Positions 37,062 through 48,239 of a DNA stretch of 64,000 nucleotides are shown one piece after another; position 1 is the first letter of the stretch; each line of letters begins with the position of its first letter. The notes beneath the pieces were generated by a model. It saw only the letters and a program-made list of their open reading frames with translations. It was not told where the DNA came from and made no database searches. Origin of the DNA: Diogma glabrata. Taxonomy: Eukaryota; Arthropoda; Insecta; Diptera; Cylindrotomidae. Location of the stretch: NCBI GenBank assembly GCA_963693315.1, contig OY856186.1, forward strand, positions 368,368,850 to 368,432,849, written 5' to 3'. The position numbers were made by a program, and so were the translations under genes.

Positions 37062-37112
37062 CTACGCAAATCTTTATTTATAAGCGTAGCGAAGCACGCC
37101 GAGCCCTCCTAG
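37054..37112 (+). mobile_element. Helitron-like 3' end, copy 1
   Basis: The stretch ends GAGCCCTCCTAG followed by T, matching the CTRR end and 3' host T of Helitrons. Upstream is a compact hairpin, GCGTAGCGAAGCACGC (GCGT and GC pair with GC and ACGC around a GAA loop), about 12 bases before the terminus, as is typical. A second copy at 37784-37846 ends at the same base, which supports a true terminus. No Rep/helicase is nearby, so the element would be non-autonomous; its 5' end was not found. Confidence 0.65.
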
Positions 37113-37247
37113 TATTTATTAATGATTTCATTTCCACACGCATAAGAAGAAGTTAGAGGTGACAAGGGACACCCGGATGGAACGAAGTTCCTTTCGATTA
37201 ATTAGTGAAGGAATGGTTGTAATAAAAAAAAATTATTTTTTTAAGTT

Positions 37248-37302
37248 TTGGAAATTTTGGAAATTTAGGAAATTTGGGAAATTCGGGAAATTTGGGAAAT
37301 TG
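37248..37302. repeat. Short 9-bp array, unit GGGAAATTT
   Basis: About six units of GGAAATTTT/GGGAAATTT between 37,248 and 37,302, immediately upstream of a different 9-bp array. Confidence 0.75.
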
Positions 37303-37369
37303 TTTCTTTAATTTCTAATCAATAAAAAATAAATAAATTAGTTAAAAAATTGAAAGAAATTTTATTTTT

Positions 37370-37697
37370 CAGGGTTTCAAGGGTGTCAAGGGTGTCAAGG
37401 GTGTCAAGTGTGTCAAGGTTGTCAAGGGTGTCAAGGGTGTCAAGGTTGTCAATGTTGTCCAAACTTATCAAGGGTGTCAAGGGTGTCAAGTGTGTCAAGG
37501 GTGTCAAGGTTGTCTAGGTTGTCAAGGGTGTCAAGGGTGTCAAGGGTGTCAAGGGTGTCAAGAGTGTCAAGGGTGTTAAGGGTGTTAAGGGTGTCAAGGG
37601 TGTCAAAGTTGTCAAGGGTGTCAAGGTTGTCAAGGGTATCAAGGGTGTCAAGGGATGTCAAGGGTGTCAAGGGTGTCAAGGTGTCAAGGCTGTCAAC
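37370..37697. repeat. 9-bp array, unit GTCAAGGGT, about 36 copies
   Basis: Tandem GTCAAGGGT with variants (GTCAAGGTT, GTTAAGGGT). It is open on both strands for most of its length; the plus strand reads Ser-Arg-Val and Cys-Gln-Gly patterns and the minus strand Leu-Asp-Thr, which is due to the three-codon unit and not to a gene. Confidence 0.92.
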
Positions 37698-37783
37698 CAT
37701 TAAAATATTGTCGTACTAATGATCGTACTTTTCGTGAAATATGCTAGCATGTAGCAAATGCCACCATGCTCATCGGGCCCACC

Positions 37784-37846
37784 CCACAAAATGTCTACGC
37801 AAAAACTTTATTTAAAAGCGTAGCGAAGCACGCTGGGCCCTCCTAG
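37784..37846 (+). mobile_element. Helitron-like 3' end, copy 2
   Basis: Runs from ACAAAATGTCTACGC to GGGCCCTCCTAG followed by T, about 90 percent identical to copy 1 at 37054-37112 with the same hairpin. It lies about 90 bp after a 9-bp array, as copy 1 lies after the AAAGACTCA array and the palindrome. Confidence 0.65.
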
Positions 37847-37849
37847 TAT

Positions 37850-38470
37850 TTATAAATCTTATATTTTCTTCAAACTCAAACCTTATGCAACAACAACAAA
37901 TATATCATTTTATTTAACAAAAACAAAACAACAACAATTTTGCATCTTATTTGAAATTTCCCGACACAACAAAAAACTTAGACTTTTATATAATAATTTT
38001 ATTGATTTTCCTCAAAAATTGTATCTCTTTCTTCCTAAAACATACCAAAACAACAGAAAAAATCATAAAAATACTAATAACTGAAAATAGAAGAAAAATT
38101 TGCTGTCTCTAATAATATTTAAAAACAAAGAAAAATAATACGTTTTTCCCCTCCAGAAGCATTTCATAAACTAAATTTTCTTGTTTCGAAAATCATAACA
38201 ATAATAATAACTGAAAATATAAGAAAAATTAATATTTAAAAACAAAGAAAAATAATACGTTTATCCCCTCCAGAAGCATTTCATAATCTAAATTTTCTTA
38301 TTTCGAAAATCATAACAATAATAATAACTGAAAATATAAGAAAAATTTGCTGTCTCTAATAATACATATTTAAAAACAAAGAAAAATAATACGTTTATCC
38401 CCTTCAGAAGCATTTCATAAACTAAATTTTCTTATTTCGTTTTTGTTGTTTCGTATTTTTTTTTCTCTCA
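37850..38470. repeat. Three tandem copies of a 110-130-bp unit within AT-rich DNA
   Basis: A unit containing AATAACTGAAAATATAAGAA, AAACAAAGAAAAATAATACG and CCAGAAGCATTTCATAA is repeated three times between about 38,055 and 38,445; the middle copy lacks the TGCTGTCTCTAATAAT block. The stretch 37,850-38,054 shows nothing further. Confidence 0.8.
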
Positions 38471-38621
38471 AAGCAGGCTACAGACCTTCAATCAATTTGT
38501 TAAATAATTGAAAACGAAAATAAACGAAATAAAATTTAGGGGATTTTTACACTAAATTTTATTTCGTTTGTTTTCGTTTTCGAATTGATTGACAAATTGA
38601 TTGAAGGTCTGTAGTCTGCTT
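38471..38621. repeat. Palindrome with arms of about 65 bp
   Basis: Begins AAGCAGGCTACAGACCTTCA and ends TGAAGGTCTGTAGTCTGCTT, with ACGAAATAAAATTTA pairing to TAAATTTTATTTCGT around a loop of about 15 bp near 38,545. It codes for nothing; probably a foldback MITE. Confidence 0.85.
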
Positions 38622-38869
38622 ATCGTTTTTGTGAAAAAAAAATATATAGTTGGGCAATTCCATTTGATATTGTACGGGGGGCCGTTGAATTTAAAAATAC
38701 ATTTTAATTCGTCTATAACTTTTTTAGTTATGATCTGAAAAAATCCCAAAAATCTTTAAAACCTAAGTTACACTAATATTAGTTAGCAGTGAAAATTTGA
38801 AATGAATCAAAATTCGAATAAAAAAGCCTTAGGCTCCAGAAAGTTTTTTTTAGCGTATTATTATATAAG

Positions 38870-40690
38870 ATAATAATAATTTACAACGACCTATTACCCC
38901 TCCCTTCCCGCATGCGGGGAGTCACCATCAACATTATTATTATTACTACAACTATGAATCATAGAAGATGGTGTCAAACATAACTATAATGCAAAAATAT
39001 AATACAATGAACAAGGACATGAAGGGAATTAGAAGTTGGGTCTACTTAGTACAAGCAGATTGAAATCGGTCAAAACCTCAAAACAGTCAAAAAATAGAAA
39101 CAAATAAAGATAACAATACGATTAAAATTAAGTAAAACAACACAATTAACACAAAAAAGAAAAAAAAACATATATAAACAATTAAAACACACACTCGTGA
39201 ACATATACATACACATATAAAACCATATAGATATACATACACATACACACGTACTTACATACACACACACATACAGATATACATACCCATTCACATCCCA
39301 ATAAACACATGTTTATAAATATCGTTAAAAACTGGAAGAAAATTAATCATTGGTAAGAGGGATAGAATAGAGGAGTACTTTTAGCGATGATTTACTCAAA
39401 TTGTAGTCAAATAAGGTGAAATTATGATTAACCTCACACAGCATCCTTGTAAAAGGCTCTTTCTGGCCGTATTTAGTTTTGTGGAGTGTTAATCTAAATG
39501 CGGGTATTGATCTCAAGTTATGTGGATTCAAGTTAAAATTTATCGTCTCAACAAGGGCTGAGGAGTCGATTTTACCAGTTAATGCTTGGTGAGTAAAGAC
39601 AATGTCTGCAACAGTACGCCGCTTCACAAGTGGTTGGAGTTTGATTAAATTTAAACGATTTACGTAGGGAGGCAAAATGAAATTGTCCATCCTTGGCAGA
39701 CCTCGCAGAGCAAAGCAAAGCAGAGCTGCGCTGCACGCTCTCAATTCTATCTATACGGACTTTGTGGTGTTGTGACCAAACTTGGCTGGCGTATTAAAAA
39801 AATGGCCTTACAAAAGTCGTATAAAGAGCTTTTGTTACGTAAGGATCCATAAATTCTTTTGACCACCGTTTGACGAATCAAAGCATAGAGTTAGCACGAT
39901 TAATTATGTTGATGATGTGTATTCGGAAGTCCAGATTAACATCACATGTAACCCTAAGATCTCGAATGGACGTGACTCGATTGATGATGTCAAAATTAAT
40001 AAAGTAGTCACGATGGGGGTGATTAGTGCGTGTGCGGGAGTATGTAATGGACTGTCATTTGCTTACATTTAATTCAAGATGATTTTTAGCGCACCAAATA
40101 GAAAAACTGGTCAGATCACTCTGTAACAGTTCGGTGTCCGAAGTAGTTCTAACTAGTTTAAATATTTTAATGTCATCTGCATACGCCAAAGTGGAATAAT
40201 TGCGAATCACGTTATCTACGTCATTAATTGTAAGGTTACGGTTTGTTAATACATGGTATTTACGATCCAGGAGGTAAGACTTGATCCACTGTATGAGTAG
40301 TGGTGGAAAACCAAGTATTTTTAATTTGAATAAAATGACCTTGTGTAAGATCTTATCGAATGCTTTAGTAAAGTTTAGTGGCAATAACATGAACCTCGAG
40401 TCCTTTATCCATAGCATTTAAAGCACATGAAACAAATTCAGAAAGATTAGTGGTAGTGGAGCGTCCTTTAAGGATACCGTGATGATTTCGGGAAAAACTG
40501 ATTTACAATGGAAGTATAAAGCGTCATATACCATGCTTTCCAGCAGCTTAGGAATGTAGGAGAGTTTCGCAATCGGTCGAAAATTCGAAACAACCGATCT
40601 GCAACCTGACTTATGAGTTGGAATTATAAATGAAGTTTTCCATATTACCGGAAAAATACCAAGAAGAATCAGAAATCATTACACGTATTT
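38870..40690 (-). pseudogene. CR1-like LINE: reverse transcriptase, C-terminal domain and 3' UTR
   Basis: On the minus strand RT motif 1 appears near 40,660 (GIFPVIWKTSFIIP), followed by FTKAFDKILHKVILFKLK and ILGFPPLLIQWIKSYL (40,340-40,260). The YADD catalytic box is present (TLAYADDIKIFK, about 40,180), but the conserved GVPQGS-type motif that should lie between these two blocks is absent, apparently through a small in-frame deletion. The tail domain (39,744-39,346) reads FALRGLPRMDNFILPPYVNR, then RRTVADIVF. A 3' UTR with CA/TA-rich microsatellite (39,150-39,305) follows. It is collinear with the 5' half at 42.8-44.9 kb. The clade assignment (CR1/Jockey group) is by pattern only. Confidence 0.8.
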
Positions 40691-41604
40691 GCATATGCCG
40701 AATAGTCCGAATCAGACTTGGTTCTTAAAACACCGAAAAAAAAACATTGGTAGAATCAACTACAAAGCTTGTTTGATTTTGCGTCTAATATGAACGTGGT
40801 TTTTTTAACCAATGTAGCATTGGCATTTTATTTTAAAAAACGTAACAATTTTCCTTATTTAAATCAACAACGGCGTGATCAATTTCGTGTCACAATCACA
40901 AATCATAATTAAATAAATAGTTTGTTCATGCTTTTGTTTAAGAATTATTGTGTTTGTTAAAAAAAACGAGGAGAAACAAAATTCATTTAATGATAATAAT
41001 AATAAACAAAAGAATAGAAAAATAAAAAGTTTTTTATATATTCTAACATGGCTTGTTTTGTTTAACATTTTAGGAAATAATTTACATGCGTTTAATTGAG
41101 TTGTATAATTTTAATATTATCTGCACATAAAATTATGTGTGAAAGAAATTTTTTTGTGAATATAATATCAATAATCTTGTTAAATTAATAGGCTCTTTCC
41201 ATAATTAATTTTAGTGATTTAAAAAAATTATTATATCTTTTTAATATTTTTTATTTGTCTTGTTTCATGTCGTTTTATCGACATTTTAATTTAATTTTAA
41301 TTTAATTTTTCCTGATAATGAGAAAATTAGTATTATTTTCTACACAAAATTAAAATATTTATTTTTTTTTGATTTATGAATTTTGGTCTTTTAAATTGTG
41401 TCATTAAAAAAATGGACGCATCCTTTAGAAACAAAATCACACTCATACATTTCCTATTTAGAAGGTATATATGAGAACGCTATCTTTATGCATAAAAATG
41501 TTTGTCGGGTTTGATGCGAAATACATACTTCTAATATAAAAAATTTCAAATATTATATTTACGAAAAAAAGGAACCCATATAAACATCGATAGAAGCAAA
41601 AGAC
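40691..41604. other. AT-rich DNA between LINE pieces, no gene seen
   Basis: No coding support. It lies between the RT half of the minus-strand LINE and a plus-strand LINE fragment, and is part of the roughly 2 kb that separates the two halves of the former. Confidence 0.45.
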
Positions 41605-42463
41605 CTGAATAAAGTCGCCGACTGGGGTGACCAAAACCTTGTCAATTTCAACTCTACCAAAACACAGCTGTTGATTGTTTCCAGATTAAACACCGAGTTC
41701 CCCAAAGATATTTTATTTAGTATGTGTGATGAACCAATAGGTGAATGTAAAAACATTCGTTTATTGGGTGTCACAGTTTCAAATGACCTACTCTGGAACG
41801 ATCATGTAATGGCGATGGCAAAAAGCGCGTCTAAAAAACTCGGCCTCCTAAATAGATGCAAAAAATTTTTCACTCCATACCAATTGCTCCATGTTTATAA
41901 GTCCTATATTCGTCCCTGTATGGAGTACTGCTGTCAAGTTTGGGGTGCTGCCTCTGTTTCCATCTTAACCTTCTTGGACTCTGTTCAAAAGCGAGCTATA
42001 CGAATTGTAGGTGATCGAACTTTGACATCAAAACTTGATTCCCTACAACATCGTCGCACTGTTGCTGACCTCGTTGTTTTTTACAAATATCGTCATCAGC
42101 AGTGCTCAGATGAAATCAGCGGCATCATGCCTCAAACTTATTCTTACCCCCGTTCCACTCGGCAATCGGATGCCGCAACCAGTGAAACGGTAAAGATCCC
42201 GCGCTGTCATACTGGCAGATCGCAGAGAGACTTCTTTGTCCGAACTGCGTACAAATGGAATAGTTTGCCGGAACACCTAGTCTCAGGTGGCTTCAACCCA
42301 CAGATGTTTAAAAAAAGCGTTAATCTACACCTCAGAACGCCAGTTGTTGTGGGACCCAGGTCTAGACCTAGGTCTTAAAAGGTATTTATGTGTTGTTGTG
42401 ACACATATTCTAAACCCTATTACACAACACATTTTATTAAAAAAAAAAAAAAAAAAAAAAAAA
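41605..42463 (+). pseudogene. 5'-truncated LINE: ORF2 C-terminus with poly-A tail
   Basis: The plus strand is open from about 41,605 to the stop at 42,376-42,378. It begins inside the reverse transcriptase after the catalytic box (KVADWGDQNLVNFNSTKTQ) and runs through LLGVTVSNDLLWNDHV, SYIRPCMEYCCQVWG and DSVQKRAIRIVGD to the C-terminus containing RDFFVRTAYKWNSLP. This is the thumb and tail region shared by Jockey/CR1-group LINEs. A 3' UTR of 60 bases ends in 25 consecutive A (42439-42463). The frame has no stop or shift and the tail is intact, so insertion was recent, but without most of ORF2 the copy is dead on arrival. No target duplication was clear. Confidence 0.85.
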
Positions 42464-42779
42464 CATAACAAAGATGTACCAAACCAAGAGGTTTAATACG
42501 GAGTATTGCTTGGTTCTATCACAAACGTATTCAATATCACTATATTTAGTCTAATTTTTAATTTACCACGTTTGTTGAAAATTAAATCAACCACGGAATT
42601 GTTGCTCGAAAATGAAATCATAGTTGACTCAACTACAAACATGGTTAAATCAAATATGTTTATGCTACTTATAAAAAAAATATATCAGCAACGGTTAAAT
42701 TGTTAATTTAAATACGGAGCGTTTGTTGATTCAATCACAAACGTATTTAATTCCCCAATTTTCACTTAATGCTCGATTA

Positions 42780-44880
42780 ACAATGCAACATGTTTGAATC
42801 AACCAAGATTTTTTCCTTCGGTGAACTTATGCCATAGACGGTTTCTAAGATTACGAAGTGATCGAAGTTGTCTGTTATACCATGGAGGAGATGACCCCAT
42901 ATATTTAGCGGACATGTAAGGAACTGATTGGTCAAAATATTCAGATTTTGGAATAAAAGTTTACTGTTTGGTTTGGTCAAAGTTATTGGCGTCATCATTT
43001 AAGACAGTGTCGAAGTCAACTTCGCTTAATAATTCATTAAGCTTCTCAAAATTTGCTTTACGAAAGTTGAAACGGACTGAGATTACATCAATCATTATAA
43101 CCATATCGTGCTCGTAGCAAAATGTTATAAGTAAGGGGGATGGTATCGGTCAACAGTGGAGATGATTAAGCTTGTTTCCGTAACTGTTGTGTTATTAACA
43201 TCTGATGAAAACACGAAATCAAGTTGCTTGTTTAAATTGTTTTTAATACTGCTAGTTTGCTGTAGTCCAGACTTTGACATGTTATCAACAAAAACTATTT
43301 CCTTATGGGTACTTGCATTAGCAGCAACAAAATGAGTAAGATCATTAGATTGCAGCCATGTTAGGTTGGTAAGATTAAAATCATCAACAATCAAAAGATA
43401 ATCATGAGTATGCATGGACTCAAGAAGAAAATCAATAGCGTGAATAAGGAGCTGGTATAAATCTATCGGACTATTGGGACGCAAATAATAGCATATAATA
43501 ATGGTTTTCTTAGTCGTGTCTTTTTTGCCTATTTCTACCCCTAAAAGGTCAATATTTGCGTAGTAGTCAGTATTAGAAATGACTAATACCGAACTGTTGA
43601 AATCCTTATTTACAGCTTTTAGTACACCTCTATCAGTTACTCCTAATCCAGTAGCCAAACAACCAATATATCCATTGCCATTAAAATTATCATTTAAGTT
43701 TGTTTCCCTTCGAATGAGAGATCATCGAATGAGAGAAAAACATCGAATGAGAGATCTTGAGATTTGAAGAATACTTCATATGGTTTAGTACGAGGTCGTC
43801 TTAAGTTTTGATAGTAAAGGGACAAGCATTTTTGTTTTTTGGAACGCCACTCGAATTATTAGTTTTGTCCTAATCTACAAATTCTTGAATATAAGTTGAG
43901 TCTGGCCAAGATACTGGTAATGTTAAAATGTTAAACAAAACTTCAGGAACGGTGAGTTTAAATGAGGCGACATGCCCATTAAACCGTGAAATGTTTCTAC
44001 ATTTAACTAATTTGTAGTCATTGTTTAGCAGCTAAGGTTGATTTAACATGTGATAGACCGTTGGTACTTGTTGTGAGTCTATCTAATATAGAAATAAAAA
44101 TAACTTTCTGTTTGGGAGCGGCTTTAAGAATGCATGGTGGGTAAAGATTTACACCACTATGCGTTACAGTAGGCTTTGAATAATTGACTTTGAATAAATT
44201 TATAGCAGACACGGATAGGAGTTCCGGTTGGAGCGAAACATCATTAGAGATATCATTTGAAACATTAACAGTAGGTCACTAAAACCATCACTTGTTCTTT
44301 TTAGTTCGTTTTCAAGAGGCATGATACGGCTTTCAATGATATCCATATCCTTTCCAGCATTAGTATTAGGGTCGATGTGGAGACGGAAGCTGTTTGACAG
44401 CTCCGAGACAACGTTGGAGCACGATAAAAATTGCTGGTTGATTTACAGTTGGTTGGTGTTGATAACTTTAATTAAGTCCGATGTCAGTTGATTGTTGTGC
44501 TCAACTTGTGATTTGTTCTTCTTCAAATCTTGAGTCATAAGATCGAACTTGTTACTGATGATCTTATTCACAGTTGTGTCGAAATTTTTGATGAATCGGA
44601 AGATATTTTCAAAATGGTTTTCATGACTGTTGGTGATTTATATTAGAGATTTAGTGTTATTCTCGATTTTATTTTCAATTTCATGAATGGAAATGGAAAC
44701 GTCGTCTAAAATGAAACACAGTACACTCAGTTTACCCTCAGATTTTAAGATTTGATTGGCAATTAAACTTAGATCAGATTTAACGTTCTCAAGAGAACGA
44801 AAAATAGGGCCAATTGATTCGTTTATAGGTAGTAGTTGCGAACAACCGTTATTATTTTACACTCAAAGCAGATGAACGCA
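42780..44880 (-). pseudogene. CR1-like LINE: ORF1 and endonuclease
   Basis: Minus strand. From 44,880 to about 43,790 broken frames give an ORF1-like protein: a helical segment (ESIGPIFRSLENVKSDLSLI) and a C-terminal part (NGHVASFKLTVPEVLFNIL) as in insect LINE ORF1. From 43,658 to 43,125 is the endonuclease, nearly intact, with RPNSPIDLYQ, LLIVDDFNLTNLTW and LDFVFSSD; the usual GDFN reads DDFN here. A linker to about 42,800 follows (PPWYNRQLRSLRNLRNRLWH). The expected RT then resumes only at 40,690, so an insertion or rearrangement of about 2 kb separates the halves, and a stretch between linker and RT also seems missing. Confidence 0.8.
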
Positions 44881-45058
44881 AACTTTTTTAAAAAAGGTCA
44901 AATCATACCGTAAACCGATTGGATGATGTGTTGCAAAAACTGCATTTAATTGTGGTACTCATCCTAACGAATACAAGATGTGTATGTGGGTATTAATGTT
45001 ATTAGTAAAATATTTCTTGGAAATAATTGCAATTTGTATATTTGTGTATGACTCAGTT

Positions 45059-45406
45059 TGACAATAATTGAACAAAGCTGGATCAGTGTACCACCAACAA
45101 TTTATTCAATACACAATAATTTGAATAATTTATACTATTTATTTCAACTAAATAAAACATATGAAACTTTACAACAATTTTACTTTATTTTAAGCTCTTC
45201 TTCGTTTCACATATGTTATAAGAATGAATTTATTATTTTAAATTAAATTAAAATACCACAAACGGTAATTGTTTTATTGCCCTACAACCTTAACAATTAT
45301 ATGTAGGTCAATTTTTAAACATTATTACAATTTCATTACATTCAAATTAGGTAAATAAACATTTAAAACTAATGACGATATTTCATGTTTTTGGATTCTC
45401 TTAACA
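45059..45406 (-). repeat. 3' LTR of the BEL/Pao element
   Basis: 348 bp, TG...CA, differing from the 5' LTR by one substitution that I can see (TTTATTATTTT here, TTTATGATTTT there). The 62-codon plus-strand frame it contains is a chance frame. Confidence 0.95.
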
Positions 45407-45431
45407 TTCCGGCCACCATGAAGCCTCAGGT

Positions 45432-48239
45432 TCAGCATACTGGAAGTAAACAGATTTTTTGAATTGGCCTCTTAAGCATTCCGGTTTTTGTTTTAATCGT
45501 TACGACCCGCACCAACTTGTCTTCCCCTGGATGTAACTCAACAACACGACCAATCAACCATTTATTTGGAGGTAGATTGTCGTCCTTAATTAAAACGATG
45601 TTATTAATCTCAACGTTGTTGTTCTTTTGTTGCCATTTTGATCGTTGATGTAATGCTGTTAAATACTCACGATGCCATCGTGACCAAAAATGCTGAGTCA
45701 TATGCTGTACCATTTGCCATCGTGATAATTTTGAAATTTTGATGTGATTCAAGTCTGGCTCTGGAACCAATGTGTTGGCGTGACCAAGCAAAAAATGCGA
45801 TGGGGTGAGAGCATCGATGTCATCATTTGTATTATTCCCACAGAGTGGCCTGGAGTTCAAAATAGCTTCTATTTGTGAGAGAAGCGTTGACATCTCTTCG
45901 TAAGTTAATATTTGATTTCCAAGTACCCGTTTCATATGATATTTTGTAGCCTTAACCGCAGCTTCCCATAGACCGCCGAAGTGCGGAGCTCCTGGAGGGT
46001 TGAAATGCCATTTTATATTTTCACTTAAAAGAGAATTAGAAATTTGATTAGAATTGACTTTTATAAACATAAATAACTCTTTTAAAGCCTTGTCAGCCCC
46101 GACAAAATTGGTCCCATTGTCACTATACATGTCAGTGCAAAGACCACGCCTTGAAGTAAATCTTCGGAAGGCACTAAGAAAAGCATCTGTTGTTAGCTCG
46201 CTGACGAGTTCAATGTGCACTGCCTTTATGCTTAAATACACAAATATACAGATGTAGCCCTTGAAGATTTTTTGGCCTCTACCTCTTATAGTTTTCAATG
46301 AAATTGGACCAGCGTAGTCCACTCCAGTTTTTAAAAACGGTCTTGAGAACGTTACTTTAGCTTCCGGTAGATCTCCCATCATTTGCTGTGCTGGGGTGTT
46401 TTTGTACCGTGTACATGTGACACATTTATGAATAATTTTGCGTACTAAATTTCGACTTCCAAGTATCCAATATCTTTGCTTGAGGATGTTTATTAATAAT
46501 GTTGACCCTGCATGTAAGTATTTTAGATGTTGTTCTTCGACAATCTTCTTTGCAAGTTGGCTTTTGCCACTTAAAATAATTGGATGTTTGACTTCATAGG
46601 AGGCTAGAGAATTTTCAATTCTGCTTCCAACTCGTAATATTTTGTTTTCGTCGATTAATGGATTCAAACTTTTCAATTTGCTAGCATTTTGGAAACTTTT
46701 TCCCATATTGATAGCCCTAATATCAGGTTGAAAATCTTCGCTCTGACTCCAACTTATAAGTTGGTAAGTAGATATTTTTATTTCGCTTGTTGTTAGTCGT
46801 GATGAACAATTTGTAGATAAATGCACTCTCTTTCGACAGTTGTAAATAAATCGGTTGACCCAAGATTGTACTCGAACCATTTTGGAAAAACTTGACACAT
46901 TTGTATTGAGGATGTCGAATATTGTTTCGCATGTTTCCACTTGATGAACAACGACCGTTTTTTTTCTCTCCAATTCAACTCCACTCTCCCTTTCTTCAAA
47001 CTTTGATTGAGAGGGCCACTCTGAGCTATCCTTGCGAAGCCAAGCCGGACCATGCCACCACAACCGATGATTAATTAAATCGTAAGCCATTATACCACGC
47101 GACGCACAATCCGCAGGGTTATCTTCCGAAGAGACATGACGCCACTGACTACGCGATAATACTTCCAGAATCTCGGCTGTGCGATTTGCAACGAATGTGT
47201 TCCATCTTCGTGGAAATGACGAGAGCCACGACAGGACTATGGTTGAATCGGTCCAAGCGAATATGTGGATGTTCTGAAGTTGCAATGCTTCCTTAGTTTC
47301 CATTAGTAACTTTGCCAGCAGCGTTGCTGCACATAATTCCAGTCGTGGGTTGGAAATTTGTTGAATAGGGGCTACCTTCGTTTTTGCTGAAATTAAATTC
47401 ACCACTATCGTTCCATCTGCCATGATTGTCCTACAATACACCACTGCTGCATAAGCACATTCCGATGCATCTGCGAATCCATGCAACTCAATCGAATTGT
47501 TCTCTATGTGGAGCCACCTTAGTAATTCTATTTCTCGTAAATTTTTTAAATCCGCTCGTGTTTCTAGCCATTGCTCTGCAGATTTCAGTGGTAGGTCTTG
47601 ATCCCAATCCATTTTTAACATCCATAATTGCTGCATGAATATTTTAATTTTGACTAAAGTAGGCGCAAGCCATCCAAGAGGGTCAAATATTGTTGATGCT
47701 TCGGATAAAATGCCTCGTTTAGTCACGATAGGATGTTCTTTTAATACAATTTTAAAGCCGAATTTGTCCTTTTCTGGTTGCCATTCTAAACCCAATATTT
47801 TTAAAGAACTTTCTTTGGTCAAAGATGCACCTTTAAATTCTCTATGCTCTTCTGGAATATATTGCAAGACTGTTAGATCATTAGAAGCAAATTTTCTAAG
47901 ATTGAAACCAGCTTTCTTCAAAACATTTCTTATTTGTTCAATAAGAATTTCAGCTTCCTTCGCATTGCTAGCACCTGACATTAAATCGTCCATGTAGAAA
48001 TCATCCTTTATAATTTTCGATGCCTTTGGGTATGACACCTTTTCATTTTCGGCTAACTGCCATAAAACTGCTGTGGCTAAGTATGGAGCACAAGCCGTTC
48101 CATACGTGACAGTTAGGAGTCGATAATGTTGGATAGGCTGTGAAGGTGCTTCTTGCCAAACAATTCGTTGGAAGTCTATGTCGCGTCTGTGGTGGGTGTA
48201 CACCAAAAGATCGTTCTCTATATCGTGAGTAAACGACAT
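45432..48239 (-). CDS. BEL/Pao pol, second part: RT palm, RNase H, integrase
   Basis: This 935-codon frame carries the rest of pol. The first 17 residues come from the inserted solo LTR; true pol starts at RRDIDFQRIVWQE. The RT catalytic box YMDD is at residues 82-85, followed by the RNase H region (LELCAATLLAKLL, WTDSTIVLSWL, NPADCASRG). The integrase has an HHCC zinc domain (HLKYLHAG through CVTCTRYK), the core with DYAGP, SDNGTNF and GGLWEAAVKATK, and the C-terminal BEL-specific domain (FWSRWHREYL, LIKDDNLPPNKWLIGRVVEL). No stop or frameshift is present outside the insertion. It is in the same frame as the upstream part once the 760-bp insertion and one CGTC copy are discounted. Without translation from upstream this part lacks gag, protease and the RT fingers, so it is non-functional as it stands. 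Confidence 0.95.
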   Translation of the reverse strand: MSFTHDIENDLLVYTHHRRDIDFQRIVWQEAPSQPIQHYRLLTVTYGTACAPYLATAVLWQLAENEKVSYPKASKIIKDDFYMDDLMSGASNAKEAEILIEQIRNVLKKAGFNLRKFASNDLTVLQYIPEEHREFKGASLTKESSLKILGLEWQPEKDKFGFKIVLKEHPIVTKRGILSEASTIFDPLGWLAPTLVKIKIFMQQLWMLKMDWDQDLPLKSAEQWLETRADLKNLREIELLRWLHIENNSIELHGFADASECAYAAVVYCRTIMADGTIVVNLISAKTKVAPIQQISNPRLELCAATLLAKLLMETKEALQLQNIHIFAWTDSTIVLSWLSSFPRRWNTFVANRTAEILEVLSRSQWRHVSSEDNPADCASRGIMAYDLINHRLWWHGPAWLRKDSSEWPSQSKFEERESGVELERKKTVVVHQVETCETIFDILNTNVSSFSKMVRVQSWVNRFIYNCRKRVHLSTNCSSRLTTSEIKISTYQLISWSQSEDFQPDIRAINMGKSFQNASKLKSLNPLIDENKILRVGSRIENSLASYEVKHPIILSGKSQLAKKIVEEQHLKYLHAGSTLLINILKQRYWILGSRNLVRKIIHKCVTCTRYKNTPAQQMMGDLPEAKVTFSRPFLKTGVDYAGPISLKTIRGRGQKIFKGYICIFVYLSIKAVHIELVSELTTDAFLSAFRRFTSRRGLCTDMYSDNGTNFVGADKALKELFMFIKVNSNQISNSLLSENIKWHFNPPGAPHFGGLWEAAVKATKYHMKRVLGNQILTYEEMSTLLSQIEAILNSRPLCGNNTNDDIDALTPSHFLLGHANTLVPEPDLNHIKISKLSRWQMVQHMTQHFWSRWHREYLTALHQRSKWQQKNNNVEINNIVLIKDDNLPPNKWLIGRVVELHPGEDKLVRVVTIKTKTGMLKRPIQKICLLPVC

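Noticed and set aside
37319..37719. Frames on both strands reading Ser-Arg-Val, Cys-Gln-Gly or Leu-Asp-Thr repeats
   Set aside because: Both strands are open because the unit is nine bases; products of the repeat.
42287..42496. Frame ending in a run of lysines
   Set aside because: It reads through the LINE poly-A tail in a shifted frame.
45058..45246. Identical 62-codon frames in both BEL LTRs
   Set aside because: They run against the direction of the element and have no features; duplication comes from the LTR pair.
46054..47997. Plus-strand and shifted minus-strand frames within BEL pol
   Set aside because: Shadows of the long pol frame.
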